Below are positions 1 to 10,740 of a stretch of DNA of 19,749 nt, piece after piece (the stretch's first letter is position 1; each line of letters opens with the position of its first letter). A model generated the notes under the pieces. It ran no database searches and was not told the origin of the DNA. It worked only from the letters and a program-made list of their open reading frames with translations. The stretch spans positions 1 to 19,749 of the forward strand of contig MU386078.1 of assembly GCA_022497145.1 (NCBI GenBank), given 5' to 3'. Source of the stretch: Rostrohypoxylon terebratum. Its lineage: Eukaryota; Ascomycota; Sordariomycetes; Xylariales; Hypoxylaceae. Both the position numbers and the translations under genes were made by a program.

Positions 1-80
1 TGGAGATCACTTCCTTCCGGTGTTTTGCCGTGATTGGTCGTAGATGTTTTCGTTGTGGGTCTTCTTTCGAGGCTTAGTTT

Positions 81-428
81 TCAGGATTGTGACACGTCGC
101 TGATGATGACATCCCCGAGTAATATTTCTTTTGGTGTACTAGAGGGTACTCCTCCACAGATACCAACGACCAGAGCAATCTTGATGTCTGTAAAACTAGA
201 TCTTAAACTCGCAGCTGTACTAGAAGCGGTGCCTTTCCCCATTCCTGGCATATGTGTGAGGACTACATTATGGTTTCCAATCCTACCTGTGGTGTAGGTA
301 TTCATATCTCCGGCCTGTTTGCCAAAACCCTTATATTCTTCATCGAATATAGCATCAACAGCTTGAGCTTCCAGGGGAAGAGCACATATTATTGAAATCT
401 CAAAACCGCTCCGATTCCTGGGTCTCAT
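81..428 (-). pseudogene. Nucleoside phosphorylase-like domain, N-terminal fragment (fungal NLR-type), probably broken
   Basis: The 115-residue frame starts at an ATG at 428 (MRPRNRSGFEIS). It reads like the first half of the PNP_UDP_1 domain that often sits at the N-terminus of fungal NLR-like, NACHT, ankyrin or TPR proteins. Typical motifs are visible: FEISIICALPLEAQAV near residues 9-24, VVLTHMPGMGKGTA near 54-67, VVGICGGVP near 89-97, and LLGDVIIS near 104-111. In the family such domains have a nucleoside phosphorylase/hydrolase fold, and the C-terminal parts act in recognition or cell death. Here the frame ends at a TGA (81-83) right after GDVIISD, where homologues continue with a YDFGRQ-like stretch. 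The remaining 80 bases to the edge show no clear intron. A YDQSRQ string in another frame hints at a frameshift or an insertion. I favour a pseudogene fragment; a weak splice beyond the edge cannot be excluded. The longer frame up to 644 has no family similarity upstream of 428. Confidence 0.7.
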
Positions 429-883
429 GACGGCATCCACTCGAAGGAATGGCAAGGCTAGGTAACTTTTTCCCGCGTCGCTTATATGGGAGATGTATGT
501 CGAATAAACGGACCGTTTCAGATGAAATATCGCATACCGTTGCTTCTCGGTAATTCCGCATTGAAGCTTTGAAGGAAGTAACTTAGTTGACAATGTCAGA
601 TCGGAGTTATGATGTATTCGTACATAAGCGAATAACCGCACCAATCACGACATCACATAAGTACCTACCTACCCATCCCTCAAGGACTACTAATGGAATA
701 CCCTAATTACTAGGTAGGTATCAATAGCTATGGGAGAGAACGAGAATTCCAGGGACACGAGCTTGAATCTGCCATGTAGTAGATACCTACTAGGTAGGTA
801 TATAACGGAGAAGCCCTATTATTTACAACAACTCCAAAATATTTCAGCTTTATCACCAATCTCGAACAATGTTCGTTGCAATA
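429..883. other. Intergenic stretch with TAGGTAGGTA motifs
   Basis: No gene is seen between the phosphorylase-like fragment and the 3' end of the amidase. It holds GTACCTACCTACC (661-673) and two TAGGTAGGTA copies (711-720 and 791-800), the same dispersed motif found elsewhere in the window. It probably contains the promoter of the fragment and the 3' untranslated region of the amidase. Confidence 0.6.
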
Positions 884-3075
884 CTAAAGGCGCGGAAGGA
901 CATTGACATCAGGGGCGCCATCAGAATTTGACTGAGAATACCCCGCCTTCTCGAGCGCTGCGTGGATGATTTTGGCGACAGCCCAGACCCTTTCCTCTTC
1001 AAATTTCCTGGAAACTATCTGTACACCTACTGGACCTCCATGATAGACTTCCGGATCATCTAGAATCCAATCATTGTCAGAAATACTAAAATTCTCCACG
1101 GCAGGCTCGCCCTATGCGACTTACAGGCTTTCCAATTTTTCTCGTCCTTTTTATTCAAGGGCCGATAACTGTCGTCGAAGGGATCCCGCACCTTATCGAC
1201 TTTCGTAACAGGGATCACAGCTACACTATAATTAAGCAAATTGAGTGCTTCGGTATAATCTGATATATGTCAGCATGGATAGAGGAGAGCTGGTTGTCGC
1301 ATATATCCGCACGAACCGATATGATAGAGCTTTCCCGAAATGTTCGCTGCGTGCGGTGCGACGGGCATTATTACCGCGTCAACAAGTTGACCTGCTGCAT
1401 TTAGTGTACAGTGCTGCCATTCGTGTGTCGCGTCGACTTACCGTCATCTTTGGCGGTAGAATTCCAGTACTCCGAGTATTGAGCTTCAAATTCGCGCCCC
1501 TGGCTAGTAAGATCCTGGAATTTTAGCAAGTCCATTGGTGGTCGAAGCTGCATGCCACGGTTATTGAGCGCGTCGATTAGAGGCTCCCCAGACAATTTCA
1601 AATCTTTATGGACAGATTTGGCTCCATCTGCCCTTATGATAGAAAGCTAGATCATGAATATATCAGTCATGCGACAAAGGTGGGTTAAGTTTAGAGGTCA
1701 GTATCTTGGGAAGGACATGAGAATCCTCACATGAATCTTCGTCGCCTTCTCATGCGAAGGTGGTGCCCAATCGACTACCTAATCAGAATTATAAGCTTAG
1801 GGTTTATCAATACCTAGGTATGCAGCCTCTCGAACATACCTTGTGACCGGCCTTTTTGATCGCGTCTACAACCATGTGCAAGCTACGAGTAACGGGTGGG
1901 TGAGGTTGTACGACCCCATCAGTCCAAAATATTCCTAGCTTCAACGGCCTGTGGCCCTGTTTTATAGTGCCATCTTCATTGACTCTCTTCAGATACTGAT
2001 CGACAACCTCTTGGCGAAAGGGGATGGGAACAACAGCTGGATCTCGAACCCACGGCTGAGTGGACAGAACGGACTTCAGCATGAGCCCTATGCCGTCGAT
2101 CGATGTGCTTAGAAACCCGACAGTAGCCGGGTAAGTGGTTTGGCCAGTATTGCTAGTTGCGATATCCCGACATGAAAATCTTTCGGGCGTTGGCTTGATA
2201 CCGAAGACTCCGTTGTAGGAGGCGGGAATTCGTACGGATCCCCCTAAGTCAACACCAACACCTAATGCGCTGCCTCTTAGAGCTAGTAGCGCGCCCTCGC
2301 CTCCCGAAGAACCACCACAAGTAAGATTCTGGTTGTGAGGATTGAGAGTCTCGCCGATAATATGATTTTGGGTCTCTGTGTAGAAGAGTGTCTGCGGCAC
2401 ACTTGTTTTGCAGTAGAGAACGGCACCTAAAGACAGCAACTCGGCTGTAATTTGACTCTCTACCTTGTGAATTTTGCTTGGATCTTTGATACCTAAGTTA
2501 CCTCCGATATAGCCGACATATCCAGCTGTGGTATCAACCCCCTTCACATGGAATTGGTCCTTTAAACTCACCGGTAGGCCGTGAAGTGGGCCGACCGTTG
2601 TGCCGTACTTCTTGTAGTGCTCGTCAAGTTTCTTAGCACGATCCAATGCTTCGTCAAAGAATATTTCATGCAAGCAGTTTCCCTGAATCAATTTAGTTCA
2701 GCAACTGTCCGAAAACCGGTGTGGAATCAGATAAAGTAGACACTTCCGCAACCAGCATATGGGACGTCACCAATTGGAAGACGAGCTTACAATCTGATGT
2801 GCGATCGCGGCAGCTTTACAAAAAGCCGTAGCTACCTCAAGACTAGTAAGGCTTCCTTGTTCAATGGCATCAACAATAGGCAAACTGTCCATTGATATGA
2901 TTGAGATATCCTTGGGGTCCAGGAATTGCTGGATGAACGGTCCAGTCAAATTACGCCGTGACAAAGCCCTCGCAATGTCTCCCGGACTTAGTCTCCATTG
3001 AGGATAGATCTTGGCGAGAGTACTGGCTCTCTTGGCCGCAGCCTTCGCCTTCCAAGTCTCAGTATCAGAGTTCAT
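884..3075 (-). CDS. Amidase-signature family hydrolase (acetamidase-like), seven exons
   Basis: Predicted exons on the minus strand are 3075-2791, 2682-1840, 1778-1731, 1646-1442, 1394-1317, 1259-1125 and 1059-884. They join in frame to 1770 nt (589 aa), close to fungal acetamidases (about 540-570 aa). The six introns are 108, 61, 84, 47, 57 and 65 nt, with donors such as GTAAGC, GTATGT and GTAAGT; the 57-nt intron has GTTCGT with a GCTGAC branch site. The family Ser-cisSer-Lys triad is present: Lys136 in SLKDQF, Ser220 in CGGSSGGEG, Ser244 in DLGGSVRIPA. Other family strings are GPLHGLPVSLKD, VDAVIMPVAPHAA, LNYSVAVIPVTKVDK and YHGGPVGVQIV. The enzyme class hydrolyses amides to a carboxylate and ammonia; the substrate here is unknown. 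There is no signal peptide, so it is probably cytosolic. The start follows the family pattern (W..KAAAKR near the N-terminus). It is divergent from the DUF4396 locus. All key residues are intact and no frameshift is needed. Confidence 0.93.
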
Positions 3076-3581
3076 CGTTTCGGTGAGTACAGTGTTGCAG
3101 CATAAGCTTTCGTGGTGTCGGTATTGCCGACGACCCGGAATGAGGAGCTTAAGTGGGCATGTTTTTTCTAAAACCGACGGTCGTCGGTCACTGGCTAACG
3201 TCTTTTCAGCCAAAAATGCAACCTAGGTCCTATGAGGTACTTATTTACCCCACGTTATAAAATCTTGGTCCCAAACGTTTATGATAGGTAACCTGGTAGG
3301 ATATTTCCCCAGCCAACGAAGGAAGCACAAGCACGCCTGTGTTCTTAATAGTAGAAGAGGGAACACAGACTCTTGGGCTACCCTGGCGTTGTTACTTGAA
3401 GTCATGATACATGCGATATTTGCGCGTGGAAGAATCGTCGACACGTTAGAGTGGGACTAGCTTTACTAATTCGGAGACTAATGAGAAGTGGAGCGATGCG
3501 AATCATATCCCAGCGATCTACATAGTAAGATCAAAATTATGACTTGCATTCTTTTGTTTGCTGCATGACATCCATTTCACG
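3076..3581. promoter_or_regulatory. Divergent promoter region between amidase and DUF4396 locus
   Basis: These 506 bases separate two start codons that face away from each other, so the region should hold both promoters. No supported gene lies inside. A perfect palindrome sits at 3173-3188 (separate entry). One TGATAG near 3278-3284 matches the GATA-factor (HGATAR) consensus, which would suit nitrogen control of an amidase, but a single site is expected by chance. No clear TATA box was identified. Confidence 0.6.
3173..3188. promoter_or_regulatory. Perfect 7-bp inverted repeat, CCG-N8-CGG
   Basis: The sequence ACCGACG-GT-CGTCGGT is a perfect inverted repeat with a 2-nt spacer. It contains CCG and CGG half-sites 8 nt apart in everted orientation, one of the arrangements bound by fungal Zn(II)2Cys6 regulators. 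It lies about 98 bp upstream of the amidase ATG (3075). A related GCCGACGACC lies nearby at about 3126-3135. The regulatory role is inferred. Confidence 0.45.
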
Positions 3582-4344
3582 ATGGCGAGACTTCAACTCC
3601 CAGCCCTATCACAACTAGCTCTGAGACATTCTCGGCTAGCAGAGACTGGAGCCAAGCTTTTCGGCTTTAGCACTCCGGCATCATGCTGTGCCAGGAGGTT
3701 GATGTGGTTCGTCCAGTTCCCAAGAATCGTTGCCAGCACTCCGTTGCTACGGTGGCATTCCTGCAAGTCAAGGTCGCCCGACTTGAGCGGGACGGAAAAC
3801 GCGGCGACGCGCGCGTGTGCTTCCCATTCTCTGTCGCCTGCATCCGTCCGATTCTGGGCGTCCCCGTCGACCTGGCGACGAGCTTCCGTCAACACGACTA
3901 GGTGTCTGATTGGTTGCACCAGCGGCGACTTTTCCGCTTCTCCAGTTGTATTTCCCGGGGCTGGGCGCGGGAATAATTATGACCGTTGCAAGTAAGGACA
4001 TCATTTACTACGTAGAGGGCCAAGGACAACCTGAGTGCTAATTTCCCGTAGTGGCTAGTGGTCTGACAACGTCAATGCTCCTTGAGACTGTCCTGCTTCG
4101 TCTTGGTCGCGATGGATTATCATGGTCCGCCGCTGCGAAAACTGCCGCAGGGATGAGTCTCATTTCGATGCTCACCATGGAGACAGCACAGAACATAGTT
4201 GATTATCACCTAACTGGTGGATCTGTTGCGTTTGACTCTCCAGCATTCTGGGTTGCTGCAGTAATTTCCATGTCAGCGGGGTTCTTGGCGCCTCTCCCGT
4301 ACAATTATTTGCGCCTCAGGAAGTACGGCAGAGCTTGTCATTGA
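3582..4344 (+). pseudogene. DUF4396 membrane protein gene with an apparent frameshift in exon 1
   Basis: Exon 1 runs 3582-3991 (ATG in MARLQLPALS). A 60-nt intron follows (3992-4051, GTAAGG donor, GCTAAT branch site, CCGTAG acceptor), then exon 2 4052-4344. Exon 2 gives MASGLTTSMLLETV, SLISMLTMETAQNIVDY, a FW pair and APLPYNYLRLRKYG, matching the DUF4396 pattern (ME..N helix, FW, P-N-K-G end) with about three hydrophobic helices. Exon 1 carries the upstream family motif TRCLIGCTSGDFSA (GC..GD). After FSA the expected continuation (LLQLYFPGLGAGIIMTVA) is in another frame: codons to GCT at 3936-3938 are in frame 0 and CTT at 3937-3939 opens the next. The two exons together give 703 nt, not a multiple of three. 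Homologues have about two or three more residues here (an LWFL-like stretch), so a small deletion is likely. The family's function is unknown. This is either a pseudogene or an assembly error. Confidence 0.78.
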
Positions 4345-6914
4345 ATCGGTGGATCGACCCGTGGGTGGTGGGGGGCTTTTCAATATTAATCATTTGTAAG
4401 TGTCTTTTTATGACAGCATCGATATCAATTTGAACATGGCCAATTCGAGGTCGCTTTGGTACTTCTTCGCATATGATGAGCCCGCCCATTCCATTTCCGA
4501 GGCAATAACGCTATCCAGATTTGAATCTTACCTATGTATCCAGCTGTTATATATCAGTGTTAATGTTAATTAGGTACTAGGTAGGTGAAGTCACGCATAA
4601 TGTGGGGGTTCAGCCCGCCTCTTGTCGCAGACATGTTCGCAACCCCGTCTCGTCTCTGAGGGGAACACAACGGAGCCCCCATCTGCTAATGTGATGAATG
4701 TCATATGAACCAAATCATGGTCCCAGATATCCGCAACATGCGGGTGCTTTTTGCACTAAAACCCGCCCATACCTGTGAACGCCGACCTTGAATATCATAG
4801 ACCTAGCTCCGACATGAAAGTGATAGGTCTCAACCAAACGAGTGTAGCCCTCGTCAACTTTATGTTTCTTCAACACTCGATCACAACTCCGAGCGACGAA
4901 CTATCTGCATCTTTGCCTTTACAATCTATTTATTATCCCTTAACTGAGTAACGAATTCGGCACAGAGAACTTGTTGGGTCGTATTATTGCGATAGAACCT
5001 CCAAAATTAGTGGTAATAAAGGCGAGTTCACATAGAGTGGCAGGAAGAATATATACGATAGTCACCTAGTATCCAATCGATCTCTCGGAAGACTTATGAT
5101 TCCCTGGACTTTGATTAGTAGGTTACAGGCGTCGAGTGGATTAAAAGCACAATACCCTAGGTAGCGAAAAAGAGAGCGGTCTCGGGATATCAGCTGGAGA
5201 TTTTCGATAACCCCTCTGGGTAGTCTATGATTCCCAGTTTATCAAGAAGAAACGTAGAAATCATTCTAATATTCGCAGCACGATACCTATGATCTCTCTC
5301 TTTAATGGTAGTTAAAATGTTACTTAACTACGCGATTCGAGTTTCAATGTTTCTACCTAGAATGCAGAACGAAGCCATTCAACTGTTGATACTTAGCCAT
5401 GCTATAACCACACCCCATCCCCGTCCTCTAGAATGCTATCCCACGTATATGTCATGGCGTTCCTTTTACCGAAACAACCATTATTTCTTGTTCGCTGGGG
5501 GCCATTATCCCGTCCCGACCTGCCTCGCGGAATCCCGCAGCACGAGCCTTACACGACTACTACCTACAGAAGCTTGGCCAGCAAGATAGAGGTATAACTA
5601 ATACTCTCTGTCGAGTTTAAATTCCAAGGTAGCATTGGCTGAGTTCGAAAGTATCATATAAAAAATTACGGCATAGCCGAACGTCACTTTATTCCAGCGT
5701 GGAGGCCACACTGCAGATATGTCGCGCGATTTCGGCAGGCTATTCTCTAAATAGCTACTCGAACTTTCGTCCTACCTTCTGCTATAGCGGTTACCATCAT
5801 TTTATTAGCTACCTACCCTTCGAGTGAGGTGCTTCGCTATCTAGTATTAAAAATATACCATAGGTAGCCTGCTGGAAATTTATATATTTAGATAATTGCC
5901 AACCCATCCACAACATCGTTGATGAAAACTTTTTTTTGAATGTAGGTAGTATCTATCATAGTGAGGAGAGGGTTGCATACATAATAGGCATTGCTAGTAG
6001 GTAGAGCAATGTTGTGAGCAAGCACCCCAACCCCAAGTGAGCCAAGTCTATTATTAAGTTTATTTGGCGGATGAGTGACGTCCATGGAGGCTGAATCCAG
6101 GTCGCGTCGGATTTAAGGCCAGATACCTTAGATATTGGAGCAAGACAGACCCTGGATCAAGACTTGACTTCGTAATGTGGTGCATCGCAATTCCCATCGA
6201 GGCGGTGTAGCCGTGCTTTTGAGTTAATATCGGCAACTGCAAGCATCTTCGTTACAGTTTCCCCATGTCTGCTTGCTACTCTGGGGGCTATGTATTACTA
6301 GTCAGGTAAATGAAAATGAAGCGATCCAAGTATCAATACACGATTCATGTACACATATTGCCCCCACGAAAGTAATTGCTTCAATGACGGCTTGACGGCT
6401 AGGTTACGTGGATAGTTGCCATAGGCCATGGTTGACATTTTCCCTTCCCCCGGTAAACCGTATAAACGAAGAGTCATCAAGTAGAACATGGTAAGAGGAA
6501 GGTACAATAACAATTAATCTCTTGTCCAGATGACTCTTCTTCGATCTCAGGGACTATCTTGGATAAAGAGGGGTAAGGGAAGGTTACGGGTCTGGACTGA
6601 GCCTCATTGGTAGGGTTCGCGTGGACTTGAAGCAGGCTGTGCGATTTTTTTCGATCAACGGTCGAGCCATTGGTCAATCAAACATGGAAACTTGTAACCG
6701 AGGAATAATATAATGGGCAGGTAATTTGAGGGGAAATATTTTTTTCTGATTGACTCATGGGAAGACAAATGACCTATCTACTACACGGGTATCTGCCAAC
6801 CTACCTAGCTAGTATCATCGTATCGTATGTAGGATTCAAGCATCGGCAAGAAAGGGCAAATAAGTCGTAGTGGAAATGCCGGTACCTCATAACAGTGAGG
6901 CTCAAATACTGAAA

Positions 6915-6932
6915 TACCTAGGTACCTAGGTA
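6915..6932. repeat. 18-bp perfect palindrome TACCTAGGTACCTAGGTA
   Basis: This stretch equals its own reverse complement and is made of two overlapping CCTAGG cores. It is the most regular copy of the CCTAGGTA motif family in the window. Single cores also occur near 4572, 7054, 9491, 9501, 13890 and 13957. Confidence 0.8.
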
Positions 6933-7053
6933 GTAGTCATGTAATAATAGATAACCTAGTTGTCATGTGTTCCGCTGGTCGGAAATCAAAGAACTGGTTT
7001 GGGGGCAAAAAAGAGATCTCATTTAAGAGCAGGTCCTTGCCGAAGATATGTAC

Positions 7054-7076
7054 TAGGTAGATAGGTAGGTAGGTAT
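7054..7076. repeat. TAGGTAG(A)TAGGTAGGTAGGTA tetranucleotide tract
   Basis: A short imperfect run of the GGTA/TAGG tetranucleotide, about five units with one A interruption. It belongs to the same motif family as the other TAGGTAGGTA copies. Confidence 0.75.
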
Positions 7077-8586
7077 GAAACAACTTACGAAAATCCAGGA
7101 TCGGAGGCTATTACGTGCATAGCGGTAGCAATTAAGGCCTCCTAAGGTTGCCTAGTCGTCTGTCTTGAATGACGCCACTAGAAGATAGTCTCTTCCATCG
7201 GAGATCAGAGACAGGCATGCCGCAAACGGATTCTAGGATTATTCACAGATGTATGGATGCGCTGTCAATCGCCGATTCTGTATCAGTTTTTGATATTCCA
7301 AGATCTCACCGCTATTATGGATGCCGTGACACTCGAAATGCCATATGCATGAAGAGCTTAGTTTCAAGCCGCGGATTGACAGCTCGTTCGAGTAACTTCT
7401 GTGATTATGGGACATTCTTTCGGCGGTGGCGATGGCTAGGATGAAGACCGGAGCTGCGGATTGCGCTAAATGGTTTGCGGTAAACAGTGCAGGATCACTA
7501 CCAGGTACTCCATGACGAATGTTTTCAATGTTGTGTTGTTGAAGAGAGGGTTGGGGGCCAAAACTTAGCAGGGAAATTATTACATTTTCCTAAGCCAGCC
7601 TGGGTTCAAGTGGCGTCTGCAGGCAGAGATCGTATAAACAAAAATGCTTGAATTGCTCCGCGTTAATTCGTGATACTTGGTACACCACATAACCCAATTA
7701 GAATTTCACGATCTGGATTTTCTGCCAATAGTGAACTGGATAGGTGTTTTGAGAGCCGTCAACGGTCATGATGAAGTCGGACTCGGCCCGCTAGTGTCAT
7801 CTCATAGTAATCCTAGCCGAGAAGCCGGTGCAGGCATTTGCGGAGACCAGACGAAACAGGCAAGCAACCTGTGGTCCTCAGGTTGGTCGACCACTATGCG
7901 ACCAACGCATACACAGCCACGCTCAGCCTCATCAATTAAACATGAAGAGTGGATTGTTTCGACTTTCGAGCTTCCAGGGCTCCCCGGCGCTTCACGAAGA
8001 CCGGAGAAGAAAATGTGCCTATTAGTGTAGGGCTGAATCTGGAAATCAATAATGTTTTTTCTAGTACTTTCCTAGGGTTTAATGGGTATAATGTGGGTTT
8101 AACCCATGCGGAAAGGACGGGGTTTCTCCCCTACCATGATCTCGTCATCATGAACTTGTCGGAAGGAAGATAAAGTAATCGAATCTTGCACTTTCAAGTC
8201 TGGCCGGTTGCCTCTCGCAAGTGATTAGGGCCACGAATCCTTTGCCGATTACCTCTTACTCTTGTGGATTATCAATGTTACAGATTTGGCGTGGAGGTCG
8301 AGGGTCTTGTGGCCGTTAGCCGTGGCACAGATGCCGTCAGCACTTTCATACTATGTATTTTCAAGTTCTACCATAAGGGTGCCACACTATTATGGTGCTT
8401 CTAAGAAAGAGTAGCCGTAATGGGGTTTCAAATCTCTAACGCTGAATTGCTGATGCAGCGCGAATCTAATGATAGTGATACGGATGATCTGGCGCGTCAT
8501 CCATGCTCGCTATTTTGCGCCCCAGCTTTTCTGTGCAGCTTCACAAATCCGAAGAGCCGAGTTTGCTCGACACAACAGGTAATAAT

Positions 8587-8628
8587 CATACCTACATACA
8601 TGCATAGGTATGTACGAAGCATGTATGT
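8587..8628. repeat. Two overlapping perfect inverted repeats
   Basis: CATACCTA (8587-8594) pairs with TAGGTATG (8605-8612) across a 10-nt loop. ACATACATGC (8594-8603) pairs with GCATGTATGT (8619-8628) across a 15-nt loop. The two stems use overlapping bases, so they are mutually exclusive if transcribed. No gene is adjacent. Confidence 0.7.
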
Positions 8629-9489
8629 TCAAATCATTGTAGCATCTAATTTTCGGTGAGTTGAGATCGATAGTATCGATTCGAGTCTATTGAACGCATA
8701 CGTATGATAGTCGTGCGCATCGGCTTCATGTACCTATATTAATAGATTGGGGGTGTGCCGTAAATCTCGCAAATGTCCGGAAGCGAGGATTGGGCATCGA
8801 CAAGCGATACGGAGATTGAAAATCCTTCATCATGCAACCGAGGTCCTCGAGCTGAGCTGAGCTGTAAATTTCCCTTTGTCACCCTACCTTCGAAGGTCAA
8901 TCTTGGTAGAGATGTACCTGAAAATTACAACCGCCAACGATTACCAATGACCAGTTTCCAATTGCTATTAGCTTCTTTCCAAATCTTCTCTCTCTCGTTG
9001 CCTAAAGTTGCCCGGAATTAGTCACTCATTGGACACAAAGTCCTACAGCTCTAGCACAAAATGCCTAACCTGGAATAGATCAGATCAGAGACACGTGATG
9101 GGATCGTCTTGGCCGGTATTGTCATAGAATAGAGGGGTTGATCTTGTGGTCGGAGATAGGGTTACTGTTTTTACACTTCTCATCCTCGTGTCTCTTCGCA
9201 TTGAATTCAACATTTATTGTGTTTCCTTATTGCAGCCTAATAGCACAACATATCCCTTACACGAAGACACGTGCCGATGGCGATGGGAAACGGGCAATGT
9301 TCTAGATCTCTGGCAAACTAGACTTGCCGTGTGACATTGGTGACATCTAGTAGTATTTGCTCTTTTCATCGTCAGTCCCGTACCATACCTACTACGGCAG
9401 ATCGGTACAAGGGTCCATGCTGCCATCGTGGATTCATGGATATCTCTATCCACTACATTTTCTTTGCCACGATCCGACAAGCTACCCTA

Positions 9490-9509
9490 CCCTAGGTCTC
9501 CCTAGGTCT
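9490..9509. repeat. Tandem 10-mer CCCTAGGTCT x2
   Basis: Two exact head-to-tail copies of CCCTAGGTCT (9490-9499 and 9500-9509). They carry the CCTAGG core seen elsewhere in the intergenic DNA. Confidence 0.8.
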
Positions 9510-9960
9510 TGGGTCTTGCATCAGCGTGCGGGAAGGCTATGTTTCCTCCACATCGTTACACCAAATCACGTCGAGGGCGATGAGTTGCCGCATATTGATC
9601 TGAGCCAGCGGGATGCATCATTGCGGGTGCAAACCTCTGCAAGTCATCTCTGTTCGCATTGGTAACTACCTATTCACCAACCAAGCTTCCTAACCCTCCC
9701 ATTATCGCATTGCATTACATTACGTGGAATGAGAAAATGGTAAGTGAGACAGGACAGGACTTCTCTAAGGACCAGATGTCCTAATGTTCCATAGGTACGT
9801 TCTTTTTTGGTATATCCTTACATGTTGTTAGAATCACTCCCCCCCCACCTCCGTCTCATTTCGCGCCAGGTCTTTTATAGGTCTTGTTAGGTTTTTCTAC
9901 ATCATGATCCTATTTGCTCAACTCACTTGTTGGTATTAAGATTTAGCGTACTGGCGACAG

Positions 9961-10003
9961 TCTCTTAGCTTCTCAGCCTTACGGGAGGAGAAGCGCTAAG
10001 AGA
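9961..10003. repeat. Strong imperfect hairpin (14-16 nt arms)
   Basis: The left arm TCTCTTAGCTTCTC (9961-9974) pairs with GAGAAGCGCTAAGAGA (9988-10003): all 14 left-arm bases pair, with a two-base bulge (GC) in the right arm and a 13-nt loop. GGCGA (9953-9957) and TCGCC (10011-10015) could extend it after an internal loop. It resembles no RNA family I recognise. It could be a structured RNA, part of a leader or a remnant of a repeat. Confidence 0.6.
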
Positions 10004-10659
10004 TCGCGCATCGCCGAGCTGTTGGGTTGCCTCTGCCCACGTTGCTGTTTCGAGTCCATCGTGAAGAACTCGAGTGAGTGGCTGAGATGGGGACGAGCAG
10101 GCCAAACCTAGCTCCTATGGTTCCCTTACGGTGGTGAGGGGTGTGAGGATATCCGCTTAGAGACTTCCAAGGTTAGCACACACACAACCAAGTTGTCAGC
10201 TAGGTATTGTACCCTCCTAGAAGGACCTACATAATAGTACATGGGGGCATTCACCTACACCCCAGTACGGTCACCCGTCTTCTTAGCCAAACTCCGCCTC
10301 CTGGCTGTGAGAGCATTATTGGCTCCGTTGGGAAACAGACCATTCCTTTCTGGTTGTTGTACCGACGGAAGAAATGATTCATCGCCCTGGAGGTACCCAG
10401 GCACATCCTCGGACACCCTGGACGGACATGGGTAATAGAGGGAGGCCACTGGTGAACCCCTGTCCTTTTCTTATTATGTACACCACAAAGGGAAAAAACT
10501 ACAAAAAGTCCTGGGAACAGATCTCTCTCGATACTCCGTACTTAAGGCACCGACCTTGCACCCATCCACAATTCCTCTTAGTCTCACTTTACATACACAG
10601 TATCTTCACAACCAAACTCACTCAGTCTCATAGTCCGAAATACCTTTCGGAATTTACAA

Positions 10660-10671
10660 ATGCTTTGTTAG
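10660..10671 (+). promoter_or_regulatory. Possible uORF, 3 codons
   Basis: ATG CTT TGT TAG in the probable 5' leader of the downstream gene. It matters only if transcription starts upstream of 10660, which the sequence does not settle. Confidence 0.3.
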
Positions 10672-10740
10672 GCAACAGCTACCTCGCGAAGCAATACAAA
10701 TCCCTCGACTTCCCACCTCGCCTCAACAATTTTCACTCAG

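Larger units (their letters stand above)
4345..7140. other. Gene-poor intergenic DNA with CCTAGGTA motifs
   Basis: About 2.8 kb with only short open frames (up to 94 codons, e.g. 5305-5589), none of which resembles a protein family I know or shows convincing splice structure. AT-rich parts alternate with dispersed TAGGTAGG/CCTAGG motifs (e.g. 4572-4587, 6915-6932, 7054-7076). No transposase, reverse transcriptase, tRNA or rRNA was seen. Confidence 0.55.
7141..9660. other. Intergenic DNA without a supportable gene
   Basis: Open frames of 60-117 codons exist (e.g. 7677-8030 plus, 8773-9021 plus, 9357-9665 plus), but none shows recognisable domain motifs, good splice sites or a match on either strand. 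Two E-box-like CACGTG hexamers lie at 9092-9097 and 9268-9273. Inverted repeats at 8587-8628 and a tandem 10-mer at 9490-9509 are listed separately. Nothing else stands out. Confidence 0.5.

Noticed and set aside
429..644. Upstream extension of the phosphorylase-like frame to 644
   Set aside because: Family similarity begins just after the ATG at 428, and the extension looks non-coding.
884..2691. Amidase read as several broken pieces
   Set aside because: All breaks are explained by six short introns with standard ends, and the spliced frame is continuous with all catalytic residues.
3593..3919. 108-codon minus-strand frame across the DUF4396 exon
   Set aside because: It is the shadow of exon 1, whose plus-strand product carries the family motif; the minus product resembles nothing.
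10020..10062. tRNA-like B-box (GTTTCGAGTCCATC)
   Set aside because: The T-arm match is incomplete, and no acceptor stem or A-box could be placed at the right distance.
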